Below the pieces are notes generated by a model. That model was not told the DNA's origin. It did not search any database and worked only from the letters and a program-made list of their open reading frames with translations. Shown in pieces: positions 1-7,297 of a DNA stretch of 19,205 nucleotides (within the stretch, counting starts at the first letter, position 1; the number at the start of each line of letters is the position of its first letter). The translations under genes and the position numbers were made by a program. The stretch comes from JADJNW01 sp964517145 (lineage in GTDB: Bacteria > Bacteroidota > Bacteroidia > Chitinophagales > Saprospiraceae): assembly GCA_964517145.1 (NCBI GenBank), contig CAZFBN010000110.1:1-19205 (forward strand), read 5' to 3'.

Positions 1-50
1 GGCTTTTCAATACAATCTAAGCCTTATCAGTTAATTTTTAACACTACCAA

Positions 51-482
51 TTATTGCTTTGATAAATGCTGCTTTATTTCATTCCAATTATATAATTTCC
101 CGCCTTTTTCTTGTAATAATTGCTGTGCTTCTTCCGCCTTTTCAAAAGCGGATAAATTCGCGCCCATTGGGCTGGGAATATTTGGACTTACTAAATAAGT
201 ACACGTCGTTACATTTACTAAATTGCCAGGATTATTAAAATCATTTACTAAAATCATGCTGTATTCTGACTCCTTATTACCAACAAAGCGAATCATGCAC
301 TCCCCGGAATCGAATTTGTAGGCTTTGCCTTTGGTCGTGACCACTTCGGCGGCGTGCGCTTTATCGACAATGGTCATGCGGCAAAAATGGCACTGATCGC
401 TGCCGTAGTGAATCGGTTGCGCCTCAGGCGAGCACGCGGCTGCGAGGAGCAGGACGAGTATTCCCAACACTGGCTGTTTCAT
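51..482 (-). CDS. nosL: NosL, copper-binding lipoprotein of the nos operon
   Basis: NosL is a membrane-anchored copper chaperone that helps supply copper to NosZ. The 143-aa product starts with a lipoprotein signal (hydrophobic stretch then LLAAAC, lipidated Cys at about residue 17). It carries the NosL signature CHFCRMTI at about residues 31-38, whose two Cys and Met are the expected Cu(I) ligands, followed by an FDSGECMIRF segment typical of the family. An upstream in-frame extension to 581 is open, but the ATG at 482 puts the signal peptide at the N-terminus and is preferred. The gene overlaps the end of the upstream membrane-protein gene by 59 nt in another frame, suggesting translational coupling. 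Size and context (nosZ - membrane protein - nosL) match nos operons of Bacteroidota. The next nos genes would lie left of position 1. Confidence 0.93.
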   Translation of the reverse strand: MKQPVLGILVLLLAAACSPEAQPIHYGSDQCHFCRMTIVDKAHAAEVVTTKGKAYKFDSGECMIRFVGNKESEYSMILVNDFNNPGNLVNVTTCTYLVSPNIPSPMGANLSAFEKAEEAQQLLQEKGGKLYNWNEIKQHLSKQ

Positions 483-1056
483 TTTTTGCGTTTTTAGATT
501 TGAGCCACCAGGCGGCGAAGCCCAGTAAAATGGACAATCCGACGAAATAACCGGCGATGTGCGGCAGGGAAACCGCCACAAAATTTAAAATAACTTTACT
601 GCCAATTAAAGGCGGTTGAAAGGATGCACCCGGAATTTTAATCGGTGCGGTGTCGCTCAAATTATGTCCGTAATCATATTCCCATAAATAAAAATCGTAC
701 ATACCTAATGTACAGAGTGTCACGAGCAATATCGTCCAGATCAGAAATAAACTTTTTTTATTTACCAATCCTATAATAAAACCCAATGCAACCATGCCCA
801 TTATTACATATTGAAAGTATTGCAATTCTTTTATCGAATCAGGTTCAATCATTTGCATGCCTACATAATGATTCAGAATATTTACATTTTGTAAAGTGCC
901 GGGGCTGATACCCCCGATTTTATTAATCCAGATGTGCATTTCCACCCCGTCGGGATATTGCGGTGCATACAAAACGACTTTCCACATCGGGAAAACAAAT
1001 AATGCGAGTAAACTCACGGCTGCCAGCATCATTAATATGCGAGGTAATTGTTTCAT
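424..1056 (-). CDS. nos-operon integral membrane protein, function unknown
   Basis: The 210-aa protein has about four hydrophobic segments: residues 5-23, 82-99, 102-122 and 155-185. Between the first two is an extracytoplasmic stretch of about 55 residues with several aromatic and His residues (HIWINKIGGI, NHYVGM). A conserved-looking YDYGHNLSDTAPIKIP stretch precedes the last helix. The C-terminal tail is basic and hydrophilic. I do not recognise a named family, but a small membrane protein between nosZ and nosL is a recurring feature of clade II nos clusters. Inference: it helps NosZ maturation or electron delivery. It is 107 bp downstream of nosZ, separated by a long imperfect inverted repeat, and its last 59 nt overlap the nosL start. 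Confidence 0.85.
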   Translation of the reverse strand: MKQLPRILMMLAAVSLLALFVFPMWKVVLYAPQYPDGVEMHIWINKIGGISPGTLQNVNILNHYVGMQMIEPDSIKELQYFQYVIMGMVALGFIIGLVNKKSLFLIWTILLVTLCTLGMYDFYLWEYDYGHNLSDTAPIKIPGASFQPPLIGSKVILNFVAVSLPHIAGYFVGLSILLGFAAWWLKSKNAKNETASVGNTRPAPRSRVLA

Positions 1057-1070
1057 TTTGAATGGATTAA

Positions 1071-1155
1071 GATGTCTGAATCAGGATTCTTCGGATTTTA
1101 GAATTTTCAGGATTATGAAAATTTTATAATTCTAAAAAATTCTGATCCAGACATT
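1071..1155. repeat. Long imperfect inverted repeat between nosZ and the next gene
   Basis: Arm GATGTCTGAATCAG (1071-1084) faces CTGATCCAGACATT (1142-1155). The pairing continues inward imperfectly, and a second nested arm pair built on TTTTAGAATT and AATTCTAAAA surrounds a short AT-rich core. It fills most of the nosZ/membrane-protein spacer. As RNA it would fold into a long hairpin that could act as an internal attenuator or an mRNA-processing or stability element. GATGTCTGA/TCAGACAT-type words are common in Bacteroidota spacers, and a shorter relative lies at 4415-4456. Function is not shown. Confidence 0.6.
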
Positions 1156-1163
1156 CATTTTAT

Positions 1164-3155
1164 TTATTGAACCGGTTTATCGCTCGATTCATCGCCCAGG
1201 CTCCACCTGAGTGGTACGTTGCTATTAGCAGGTGATACGCGAATGTAACCTTGCATTTCCTGGTGCAGCGCCGAGCAAAAGTCGGTGCAATAGAATGGGA
1301 AAACGCCGGTTTGCTTGGGTTCCCAGAGCAAAGTTTCAGTTTGACCTGGCATAATCAGCAGTTCGGCATTGTTGGCACCCAACACCGCGAATCCGTGAGG
1401 GGTATCCCAGTCTTGTTCCAGGTTAGTAACGTGGAAATACACTTTATCACCAGTTTTAATACCTTCGATATTATCTGGCGCGAAGTGACTGCGAATCATC
1501 GTCATCCATACGTGTACCTCGTTGCCTTTGCGTTCTACTTTCGCTTGTTTTTCGCCTTTGGCAGCGTAAGGGTGCTGATTTTCTTCGATCGGATAAATCT
1601 TCTTCGATTTGGTTACAATTTTAGAAGCGGCGATGCCCTGCGCATAGTGCGGTTCCCCAATGGTTGGAAAGTCGAGTAATAATTTCATTTTATCACCGGA
1701 AATATCATATAATTGTGCAGATTGTGTCAACTCCGGACCCGTTGGTAAATAGCGATCTTTCGTAATTTTATTTAGTGCCACTAAATATTTACCATCCGGT
1801 TTTTTACTATCACCGCCGGGAATCATTAAGTGCCCGACTGAATAATAACAAGGCGCACGGTCAACGACTTCCCAGGTGCCCACTTTCCACTTTACCACTT
1901 CGGAAGAAATGAAGAACGTCGTGTAAGCATTGCCTTTACCATCAAATTCGGTGTGCAGTGGACCCAATCCTGGTTTTTGTACAACACCTGCCAGAATGTT
2001 ATCATATTTTAAAACCGGAACGCCTTCGATGGTCGTTTCAAATGCTTGATCTTCAATGGCTTGCAACATTTTGGTAAAACTATGCACCGACATATCAGCA
2101 GATAATTTACCATTGCCTACGATGTATTCACCCGTTGGATCCACGTCCACGCCGTGCGGCGATTTGGGTGTTGGCAAAAAATAAACCAAGCCCGGGCATT
2201 CGGCTGGAATTAAAACTTTAACTTTGTCTTTAATAACCGAAGTAGCGGAGTGCGTTTTTTCATTATATACATTATGCGCGTAGCGCGCCGGTATTTCCTT
2301 GAATTTGCCCTGCTGAATGTATTCTTCGGCTTTTTTCCAGTTAATAGCGGCTATAAAATCTTTATCATTTTGAGAAGCATTTACTTCCAGCAGCGTATTT
2401 TTTAATTCGGTATTATATGTTGTAAAGAAAGTCCAGCCATGCGATTTGCCTTTGCCGGAGTGCGCGAGGTCGTAATTAAAGGCAGGTAGCAAGACCTGGA
2501 ACGCCACATCCATGGCACCGGAATTTTTGTCAACAGAAATATAGGTCAAAGCGCCTTTGAAATTTTCTGCGTAACTATTAATTTCCACGTCTTTTTGCGG
2601 ATAAGGCACGCCAAAACGCGTACCAGCTACCACATATTCCGTATTTTCGGTCGTGAAAGGCGAAGAGTGGTTGCCGCCAGAGTTCGGAATTTCAATGATT
2701 TCAGCCGTTTCAAAGGTCGTTAGGTCGATGCGTGCGATACGAGGCGTGTTATTCCCGTTGATGAAGCACCAGCGCCCGTCGGTTTCGCCATCGGTTTGCG
2801 AAAGTTCCGGGTGGTGCGCGTCGTCCCAGGGCACAAAACCGTGCGAGGTATTGAGCATGGGTTTCGTTTCTTCGTTGTAGCCGTAGCCTTTTTCCGGGTC
2901 TTGTGAGAACACCGGAATGACTTTGAGCAAGCGACCCGAAGGGAGTCCGTAAGCACTCAATTGTCCACTAAATCCGCCAGATATGAATGCGTAAAATTCA
3001 TCATATTCGCCGGGTTTTACGTACACGCGCGAGGCTTCGTCGCCGCTGAGGGCACCTGCTGTGGCTTTGCCGGGACCGCTTTGGCAACTGCTGTACCAAA
3101 TGCCCACCGAGGCTAAGAGTGCTACACCGATCAGGATTTTTAAATGGTTTTTCAT
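1164..3155 (-). CDS. nosZ: Nitrous oxide reductase NosZ, clade II (Sec-dependent)
   Basis: NosZ reduces N2O to N2 in the periplasm, the last step of denitrification. The 663-aa product has an N-terminal seven-bladed propeller and a C-terminal cupredoxin domain. CuZ-type His motifs are visible: DDAHHPELSQTDG at about 111-123 (H114, H115), later SPHGVDVDPTG and GEPHYAQGIA. The CuA site is complete: H587 (TPHGF), then CTDFCSALHQEM with C623, C627, H631 and M634. The N-terminus is a Sec-type, possibly lipoprotein, signal (hydrophobic residues 6-20, then YSSC with C24) with no twin arginine, which marks clade II. An alternative GTG start at 3164 is open, but AAAAGG lies about 8 nt before the ATG at 3155 and would overlap the GTG, so the ATG is preferred. 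It is the first gene of the leftward nos transcript and divergent from the rrf2 regulator. Confidence 0.97.
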   Translation of the reverse strand: MKNHLKILIGVALLASVGIWYSSCQSGPGKATAGALSGDEASRVYVKPGEYDEFYAFISGGFSGQLSAYGLPSGRLLKVIPVFSQDPEKGYGYNEETKPMLNTSHGFVPWDDAHHPELSQTDGETDGRWCFINGNNTPRIARIDLTTFETAEIIEIPNSGGNHSSPFTTENTEYVVAGTRFGVPYPQKDVEINSYAENFKGALTYISVDKNSGAMDVAFQVLLPAFNYDLAHSGKGKSHGWTFFTTYNTELKNTLLEVNASQNDKDFIAAINWKKAEEYIQQGKFKEIPARYAHNVYNEKTHSATSVIKDKVKVLIPAECPGLVYFLPTPKSPHGVDVDPTGEYIVGNGKLSADMSVHSFTKMLQAIEDQAFETTIEGVPVLKYDNILAGVVQKPGLGPLHTEFDGKGNAYTTFFISSEVVKWKVGTWEVVDRAPCYYSVGHLMIPGGDSKKPDGKYLVALNKITKDRYLPTGPELTQSAQLYDISGDKMKLLLDFPTIGEPHYAQGIAASKIVTKSKKIYPIEENQHPYAAKGEKQAKVERKGNEVHVWMTMIRSHFAPDNIEGIKTGDKVYFHVTNLEQDWDTPHGFAVLGANNAELLIMPGQTETLLWEPKQTGVFPFYCTDFCSALHQEMQGYIRVSPANSNVPLRWSLGDESSDKPVQ

Positions 3156-3259
3156 AATCAGCACCTTTTGTAAAATGAGGTAATGTTTTTTGTTTGTAAT
3201 AGTGGATTAAAAGACTTTTTTATCTGAAAACAAAATTCAATCTAAAACCAATCTGCGCC

Positions 3260-3275
3260 GATGACAAAAATCATC
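3260..3275. promoter_or_regulatory. Candidate CRP/FNR-family operator upstream of nosZ
   Basis: GATGA-CAAAAA-TCATC is a perfect 5-bp dyad with a 6-bp spacer. The core TGA-N6-TCA has the geometry of CRP-type sites (TGTGA-N6-TCACA). It lies about 105 bp upstream of the nosZ ATG in the divergent spacer, where an FNR/DNR-like regulator of denitrification could bind. This is a motif match by eye only; a 10-bp dyad could arise by chance. Confidence 0.3.
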
Positions 3276-3318
3276 TGCTTGATTTTTGACTTTTAAATAA
3301 TTGATTTACAATATTTTA

Positions 3319-3339
3319 TTTCAAAATAATTTTTTGAAA
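3319..3339. promoter_or_regulatory. Perfect 8-bp inverted repeat, candidate Rrf2 operator
   Basis: TTTCAAAA (3319-3326) and TTTTGAAA (3332-3339) form a perfect dyad around a 5-bp AT spacer. It sits about 22 bp upstream of the -33 element of the rrf2 promoter. AT-rich dyads of about 20-23 bp are typical NsrR/Rrf2 targets, so autoregulation or control of the divergent nosZ is plausible. The region is very AT-rich, which raises the chance of a fortuitous match. Confidence 0.35.
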
Positions 3340-3360
3340 AATTTCGGAATAAAAGATTTT

Positions 3361-3392
3361 TTTGTCTTTTAATAAATTCCAATATACATTTG
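3361..3392 (+). promoter_or_regulatory. Bacteroidota-type promoter of the Rrf2 gene
   Basis: TTTG at 3361-3364, a 20-bp spacer and TACATTTG at 3385-3392 match the Bacteroidota primary sigma consensus (TTTG, N19-21, TAnnTTTG). Transcription would begin near 3397-3400, giving a leader of about 20 nt before the ATG at 3417. Confidence 0.65.
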
Positions 3393-3416
3393 TAGCACCG
3401 TTAAAAAAATAATAAA

Positions 3417-3842
3417 ATGTTTTCCAAAGCGTGTAAGTATGGAATGCGTGCTGTGCTGTATCTCGCCGTGCATTCCAATGAAGAGCAAAAGCTGGGTGTG
3501 AAGGAAATCGCAGAAGCCCTGAATGTACCCGGACCCTTTTTGGCGAAAATCATGCAGCAACTGTCGCGTGCCCATTTGATTTCGTCGAGCAAAGGACCAA
3601 CCGGTGGTTTTTACCTCAGTGAAAAAAATGCCCAAACGCCGCTGCGCGAAGTGGTGGATTGCATTGATGGAAACGAAATTTTTTCTGCCTGCATCATGGG
3701 ATTGCCGGTTTGTGGCGCAGAGCACCCCTGCCCCTTGCATGCAAAAGCTTATACTTATCGGGAAGGATTGGCTAAAATGTTGGGGGAACACAGCATCGCC
3801 GATTTTGCCAGAAGGATTGACCGAATGAAGCTTACGATTTGA
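3417..3842 (+). CDS. Rrf2-family Fe-S transcriptional regulator (NsrR/IscR-like)
   Basis: Rrf2 proteins are winged-helix dimers that often sense NO, redox or Fe-S status through a cluster. The 141-aa protein has the family N-terminus (SKACKYGMRAVLYLA), the recognition region (VPGPFLAKIMQQLSRAHLISSSKGPTGG, about 37-64, with GPTGGF wing) and three C-terminal cysteines C92, C99 and C105 in CIMGLPVCGAEHPCPLH, plus H108 at the position of the IscR histidine ligand. Spacing C-x6-C-x5-C is close to that of NsrR/IscR. It has its own promoter, is divergent from nosZ and sits 75 bp before a cytochrome c gene, so the likely role is NO- or oxygen-responsive control of the N2O-reduction genes. NsrR versus another subfamily cannot be settled here. 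Confidence 0.9.
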   Translation: MFSKACKYGMRAVLYLAVHSNEEQKLGVKEIAEALNVPGPFLAKIMQQLSRAHLISSSKGPTGGFYLSEKNAQTPLREVVDCIDGNEIFSACIMGLPVCGAEHPCPLHAKAYTYREGLAKMLGEHSIADFARRIDRMKLTI

Positions 3843-3917
3843 TAAACAAAAAGATTATAGGTATAATAAACATTTGATACGTCTTTTCTTTCTATAAACA
3901 ACAAAAAACATTCGTAT

Positions 3918-4403
3918 ATGAAACCAGTAGTAATTGCTCTACTTTTGGTGTGGTTTGCCTATGCCTGTGGCGGCAGTGACAACCAAGCTACCAATGAAAA
4001 TCCTTCCTCGGCTGCCAACGAGCCGACAACTACCGAAACCGCAGCGCCCAATGATGGCAAGGGTGTTGGCGAAATCAAGGAAGTTACATTGAACAATCCG
4101 CTCAAACCAGAAATGATCGAAAAAGGCAAAGCGATTTACGAGATGAAATGCAGTGCCTGTCACAAACTGACCGACCAACGCGTGGTGGGTCCAGGCTGGG
4201 CGGGCGTTACCGAACGGCGCAAACCAGAATGGATTATGAATATGATAACAAATGTGGATATGATGCTTGCCGAAGACCCAGAAGCGCAGAAAATGCTGGA
4301 AGAATGCTTAACGCGTATGCCGAATCAAAACGTGAGTGTGGGCGATGCCCGTGATATTCTGGAGTTTATGTATGCAAATGATGCTGGATCTGTTGGAAAA
4401 TAA
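3918..4403 (+). CDS. Monoheme cytochrome c lipoprotein, probable electron donor to NosZ
   Basis: The 161-aa protein begins with a lipoprotein-type signal (VIALLLVWFAYAC, lipid Cys about C17). A low-complexity Ser/Thr/Glu/Ala/Asn linker (about 20-50) follows, then a class I cytochrome c domain. The heme motif is CSACH (C78, C81, H82) and the probable axial Met is M134 in LTRMPN. The fold segment DARDILEFMYAN closes the domain. Such tethered cytochromes are common in clade II nos clusters, where they likely link the menaquinol pool to NosZ; that role is inferred from position. It follows the rrf2 gene by 75 bp and may be cotranscribed with it. Confidence 0.9.
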   Translation: MKPVVIALLLVWFAYACGGSDNQATNENPSSAANEPTTTETAAPNDGKGVGEIKEVTLNNPLKPEMIEKGKAIYEMKCSACHKLTDQRVVGPGWAGVTERRKPEWIMNMITNVDMMLAEDPEAQKMLEECLTRMPNQNVSVGDARDILEFMYANDAGSVGK

Positions 4404-4414
4404 ATTTTAATCAA

Positions 4415-4456
4415 GTCGGATACCAGATGCGAGCGGTCTGGCTTCTGGTATCTGAC
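4415..4456. repeat. Hairpin-forming inverted repeat after the cytochrome c gene
   Basis: A 13-bp stem (4415-4427 with 4444-4456) is built on GATACCAGA and TCTGGTATC, with GTC/GAC outer pairs and one G-T pair, around a 16-nt loop. It lies between the cytochrome c stop codon and the next gene. There is no T-run, so it is not a classical intrinsic terminator. TCTGACATCTGACTTCT at its right flank resembles the short TCTGACAT-type words seen in Bacteroidota spacers. Confidence 0.55.
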
Positions 4457-4472
4457 ATCTGACTTCTAAACA

Positions 4473-5744
4473 ATGAAAAAGTCGTGGCTGGTGGTGGCGC
4501 TGTTGAATTTACTGATCGCGGTGAGCATGGGCGCGGTGTTGCGGTTTGCATTTGTAAGTGAAATTCCGGGGCTGCCGTATAAAAATTTTCTGCATGCGCA
4601 CTCGCACGTGGCGATGCTCGGATGGATTTATTTAGCATTGTATAACTTACTGATACATCAATTTTTATCAAAAGAAAAGCAAAAAGCGCCCGCGTACAAT
4701 TGGCTGTTTTGGATCACCCAGATCAGCGTTGTGGGTATGCTCGTCAGCTTTCCGATACAAGGATACGGACCAATTTCGATTGCGTTTTCGGTGATGCATA
4801 TTTTATGCTCGTATGTTTTTGTTGGTTGGTTTTGGGCAGATTTGGAGCAGCCGCGCAGCGCCTCGCGTACCTTGCTGCTCACGGCATTGATTTTTATGCT
4901 GATTTCCACCATTGGCGTGTGGGCAATGGGACCTATCATGGCAACGAAATTAAAAGGATCGGCATTTTATTACATGGCGGTGCAGTTTTATTTACATTTC
5001 CAGTTTAATGGCTGGTTCATTTTTGGCGTTTTGAGTCTGTTTTTCAAGCAATTAGAAAATAATCAGATTGTAATTTCTGCCGTTCAATTCCGTCGATTTT
5101 ATTACATTTTATTATTGTCCTGTCCGCTCACGTATGCGCTGGCGGTCGCGTGGTCGAATCCCATTTTACCCGTTTTTGTAGTGAATAGCATCGGCGTTTT
5201 ATTACAATTAATCGCTGCTTTGTTTTTTGTACAAATCATTCATAATCAGAAAAATACAATTCTAAAAATTTGGAATAAATGGGGGCGTACGCTGGTAATT
5301 GTTGCTTTTTATTCCTTTATTTTTAAAATGTTGGTGCAGGCGCTCGTCGCCATTCCATTCATCGCAGAAGCGGCATATACCATTCGCAATTATGTAATTG
5401 GATTCATTCATTTAGTTTTATTGGGCGCTATTAGCAGTTATTTAATCAGTTATGCAGCAGCAAGTGGCTTAGTTTCCTTCAAAAACCGCATGGTGCGAGC
5501 AGGCATCGGCTGTTTTATTGCCGGATTTTTATTAAGCGAAGCATTATTATTTTTACAAGGAACAATGCTCTGGGGTGCGAAAGGATTTTTGCCATTTTAC
5601 TACGAAATGCTTTTCGGGGCAAGTGTTTTGATACCGATAGGCGTTTTATTATTCATTATAATTGCACTGAAGCAGGGAAACAAGGTTAGTACCTTACCTA
5701 TAAAGAAAAGCAAATCTTCTTTATACGGTTTAAAGTCTTTGTAA
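4473..5744 (+). CDS. Polytopic His-rich membrane protein, NnrS/heme-copper-oxidase-like
   Basis: This 423-aa protein has about 12 hydrophobic segments. The first loop-helix junction carries HAHSHVAMLGW with H41, H43 and H45, reminiscent of the WHAHEM signature of NnrS and of heme-ligating His motifs in cytochrome oxidase subunit I-like proteins. Further membrane-embedded His include H109, H175 (QFYLHFQFNGWF) and H313 (IGFIHLVLLGAISSYL), the last resembling the C-terminal NnrS repeat. It probably binds heme and/or copper. Its place after the Rrf2 and cytochrome c genes opposite nosZ suggests a role in NO/N2O metabolism or respiratory assembly. It is not a canonical NorB or cbb3 subunit. It ends 17 bp from the convergent aldolase gene. 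Confidence 0.8.
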   Translation: MKKSWLVVALLNLLIAVSMGAVLRFAFVSEIPGLPYKNFLHAHSHVAMLGWIYLALYNLLIHQFLSKEKQKAPAYNWLFWITQISVVGMLVSFPIQGYGPISIAFSVMHILCSYVFVGWFWADLEQPRSASRTLLLTALIFMLISTIGVWAMGPIMATKLKGSAFYYMAVQFYLHFQFNGWFIFGVLSLFFKQLENNQIVISAVQFRRFYYILLLSCPLTYALAVAWSNPILPVFVVNSIGVLLQLIAALFFVQIIHNQKNTILKIWNKWGRTLVIVAFYSFIFKMLVQALVAIPFIAEAAYTIRNYVIGFIHLVLLGAISSYLISYAAASGLVSFKNRMVRAGIGCFIAGFLLSEALLFLQGTMLWGAKGFLPFYYEMLFGASVLIPIGVLLFIIIALKQGNKVSTLPIKKSKSSLYGLKSL

Positions 5745-5761
5745 TGTTTTGAAAGAAATTG

Positions 5762-6838
5762 TTATGCTAGTGTAATATTTTTATCCAAATACACGTTCTG
5801 AATCGTCTGCAACAATTTTGCCCCTTCTTCAAACGGACGTTGGAATGCCTTGCGACCAGAAATCAACCCTGCTCCGCCCGCGCGCTTGTTGATAACGGCT
5901 GTTTTGACCGCTTCTTTCAAATCGCTTTCGCCCGCCGAAGCCCCCCCGGAATTAATCAGTGGAATTTTGCCCATGTAACAATTCGCCACCTGGTAGCGGC
6001 ACAAATCAATCGGATGATCGGAGGTCAATTGCGAATAAATCCGCTTGTCGAGTTTGCCATAAGACGATCCCCCCGTATTCAAAGTTGTAAAGCCCCCATT
6101 GGTTTCCGGCAGTTTTTGCTTGATAATATCCGCTTGCAAGGTCACGCCAAGGTGATTCGCCTGCCCGGTCAGGTCAGCAGCAAGGTGATAATCTTTGTCT
6201 TTTTTAAAAGCATCGTTGCGCAGGTAGCACCACAAAATCGTCGCCAAACCTAGGCTGTGCGCTTCTTCAAAGGCTGCCGCCACTTCTTCAATTTGCCGAC
6301 CCGACTCCTCCGAGCCAAAATAAATGGTTGCTCCCACTGCTACGGCGCCCAGATTCCAAGCCTCAGAGACCGAACCGAACATTTTTTGATCAAATTTATT
6401 AGGATAGGTCAGCAGTTCATTGTGGTTGATTTTGACAATAAACGGAATGCGATGCGCATATTTTCGAGCATACAAAGCCAGCCCGCCAAATGTAGTTGCC
6501 ACAGCATTGCAACCGCCTTCTATTGCCAGTTTTAAAATATTTTCAGGATCAAAATAAATCGGATTAGCCGCGAAGGAAGCGCCAGCGCTGTGTTCGATGC
6601 CCTGGTCCACCGGCAAAATGGAAAGATAACCCGTGCCCGCCAGGCGACCCGTGTTGAACAATTGCCCTAAACTACGCAAGGTTTGAGGATTACGGTTGGA
6701 ATGTGCGTACACATCGCGCACAGGATCGGGCGTAGGTGCATGTAGTTGCGCTTTAGAGATGGTTTGGCTGGTGTGTTCCAACAGGTAAGCAGCCTCTTCG
6801 CCCAGAATATGTTCCACGGAGGTTTTTGCGGTAGTCAT
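5762..6838 (-). CDS. fbaB: Class I fructose-bisphosphate aldolase (FbaB/DhnA type)
   Basis: The enzyme cleaves fructose-1,6-bisphosphate to glyceraldehyde-3-phosphate and DHAP through a Schiff-base lysine, in the cytoplasm. The 358-aa length is close to E. coli FbaB (about 350 aa). Key segments are present in order: LPVDQGIEHS (D78, substrate site), VKINHN (about 135-140), LWCYLRN (W203, Y205) and ADIIKQKLPE with the probable Schiff-base K240. The phosphate-binding loop INSGGASAGE follows, with SGRKAFQRP near the C-terminus. It is monocistronic as far as seen, convergent with the membrane-protein gene, with about 240 bp of spacer upstream. Confidence 0.95.
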   Translation of the reverse strand: MTTAKTSVEHILGEEAAYLLEHTSQTISKAQLHAPTPDPVRDVYAHSNRNPQTLRSLGQLFNTGRLAGTGYLSILPVDQGIEHSAGASFAANPIYFDPENILKLAIEGGCNAVATTFGGLALYARKYAHRIPFIVKINHNELLTYPNKFDQKMFGSVSEAWNLGAVAVGATIYFGSEESGRQIEEVAAAFEEAHSLGLATILWCYLRNDAFKKDKDYHLAADLTGQANHLGVTLQADIIKQKLPETNGGFTTLNTGGSSYGKLDKRIYSQLTSDHPIDLCRYQVANCYMGKIPLINSGGASAGESDLKEAVKTAVINKRAGGAGLISGRKAFQRPFEEGAKLLQTIQNVYLDKNITLA

Positions 6839-7078
6839 TGTCGTTTTGGTTTTGTGAACAGGTTGCTTGCAAGATACGAAAATTTACAAAAAGTCCATTC
6901 TTTGCTGAAAAGTCAGAAAATAAATGCATAAAATTGTTTTAATTTGAACGGCAAATCCAATTGATACCATTTTAAAAATGATTTGGTGAGCAGTGGGCGG
7001 CAATCTGTGTTGACAATCAAGCTATTGTAAGAAAGTGAATACATCTTATTTTTTGAGAATGGTATAAAATTTCATTCA

Positions 7079-7255
7079 ATGTTGATATTTAATTTAGTAA
7101 TAATTGGTTGGCGATTCGTGCCCATTTTTATGGTACTATTGGCAGTGCCATTGTTTATCATTTTTCTAATGGTGAAAAAGTGGCTGAGAAAAGATTTCCA
7201 TATGAGGCGACAAATGGAGCATTTGCAAAAAGAATTGGATCAGTTTAAAAATTAA
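7079..7255 (+). CDS. Small membrane protein (58 aa) upstream of the HAD phosphatase gene
   Basis: The open frame encodes MLIFNLVIIGWRFVPIF and continues to a single hydrophobic helix of about 25 residues (about 5-32). A charged amphipathic tail follows (KKWLRKDFHMRRQMEHLQKE, about 33-52) that looks like a short coiled coil. The layout, one helix plus a cytoplasmic coiled-coil tail, supports a real small protein. It ends 42 bp before the HAD gene on the same strand. I do not recognise the family; the helix-plus-tail design is shared by PspB-like small proteins, but no homology is claimed. Confidence 0.6.
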   Translation: MLIFNLVIIGWRFVPIFMVLLAVPLFIIFLMVKKWLRKDFHMRRQMEHLQKELDQFKN

Positions 7256-7297
7256 ATAGAAACTTTTTTGTTGTAAAATGTTGTAAAACAATCTATT

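Noticed and set aside
3156..3164. GTG start for nosZ three codons upstream
   Set aside because: The purine-rich AAAAGG would overlap the GTG but is well spaced from the ATG at 3155.
4415..4456. Intrinsic terminator after the cytochrome c gene
   Set aside because: The stem is strong but has no T-run after it and a 16-nt loop, so I list it as a repeat hairpin only.
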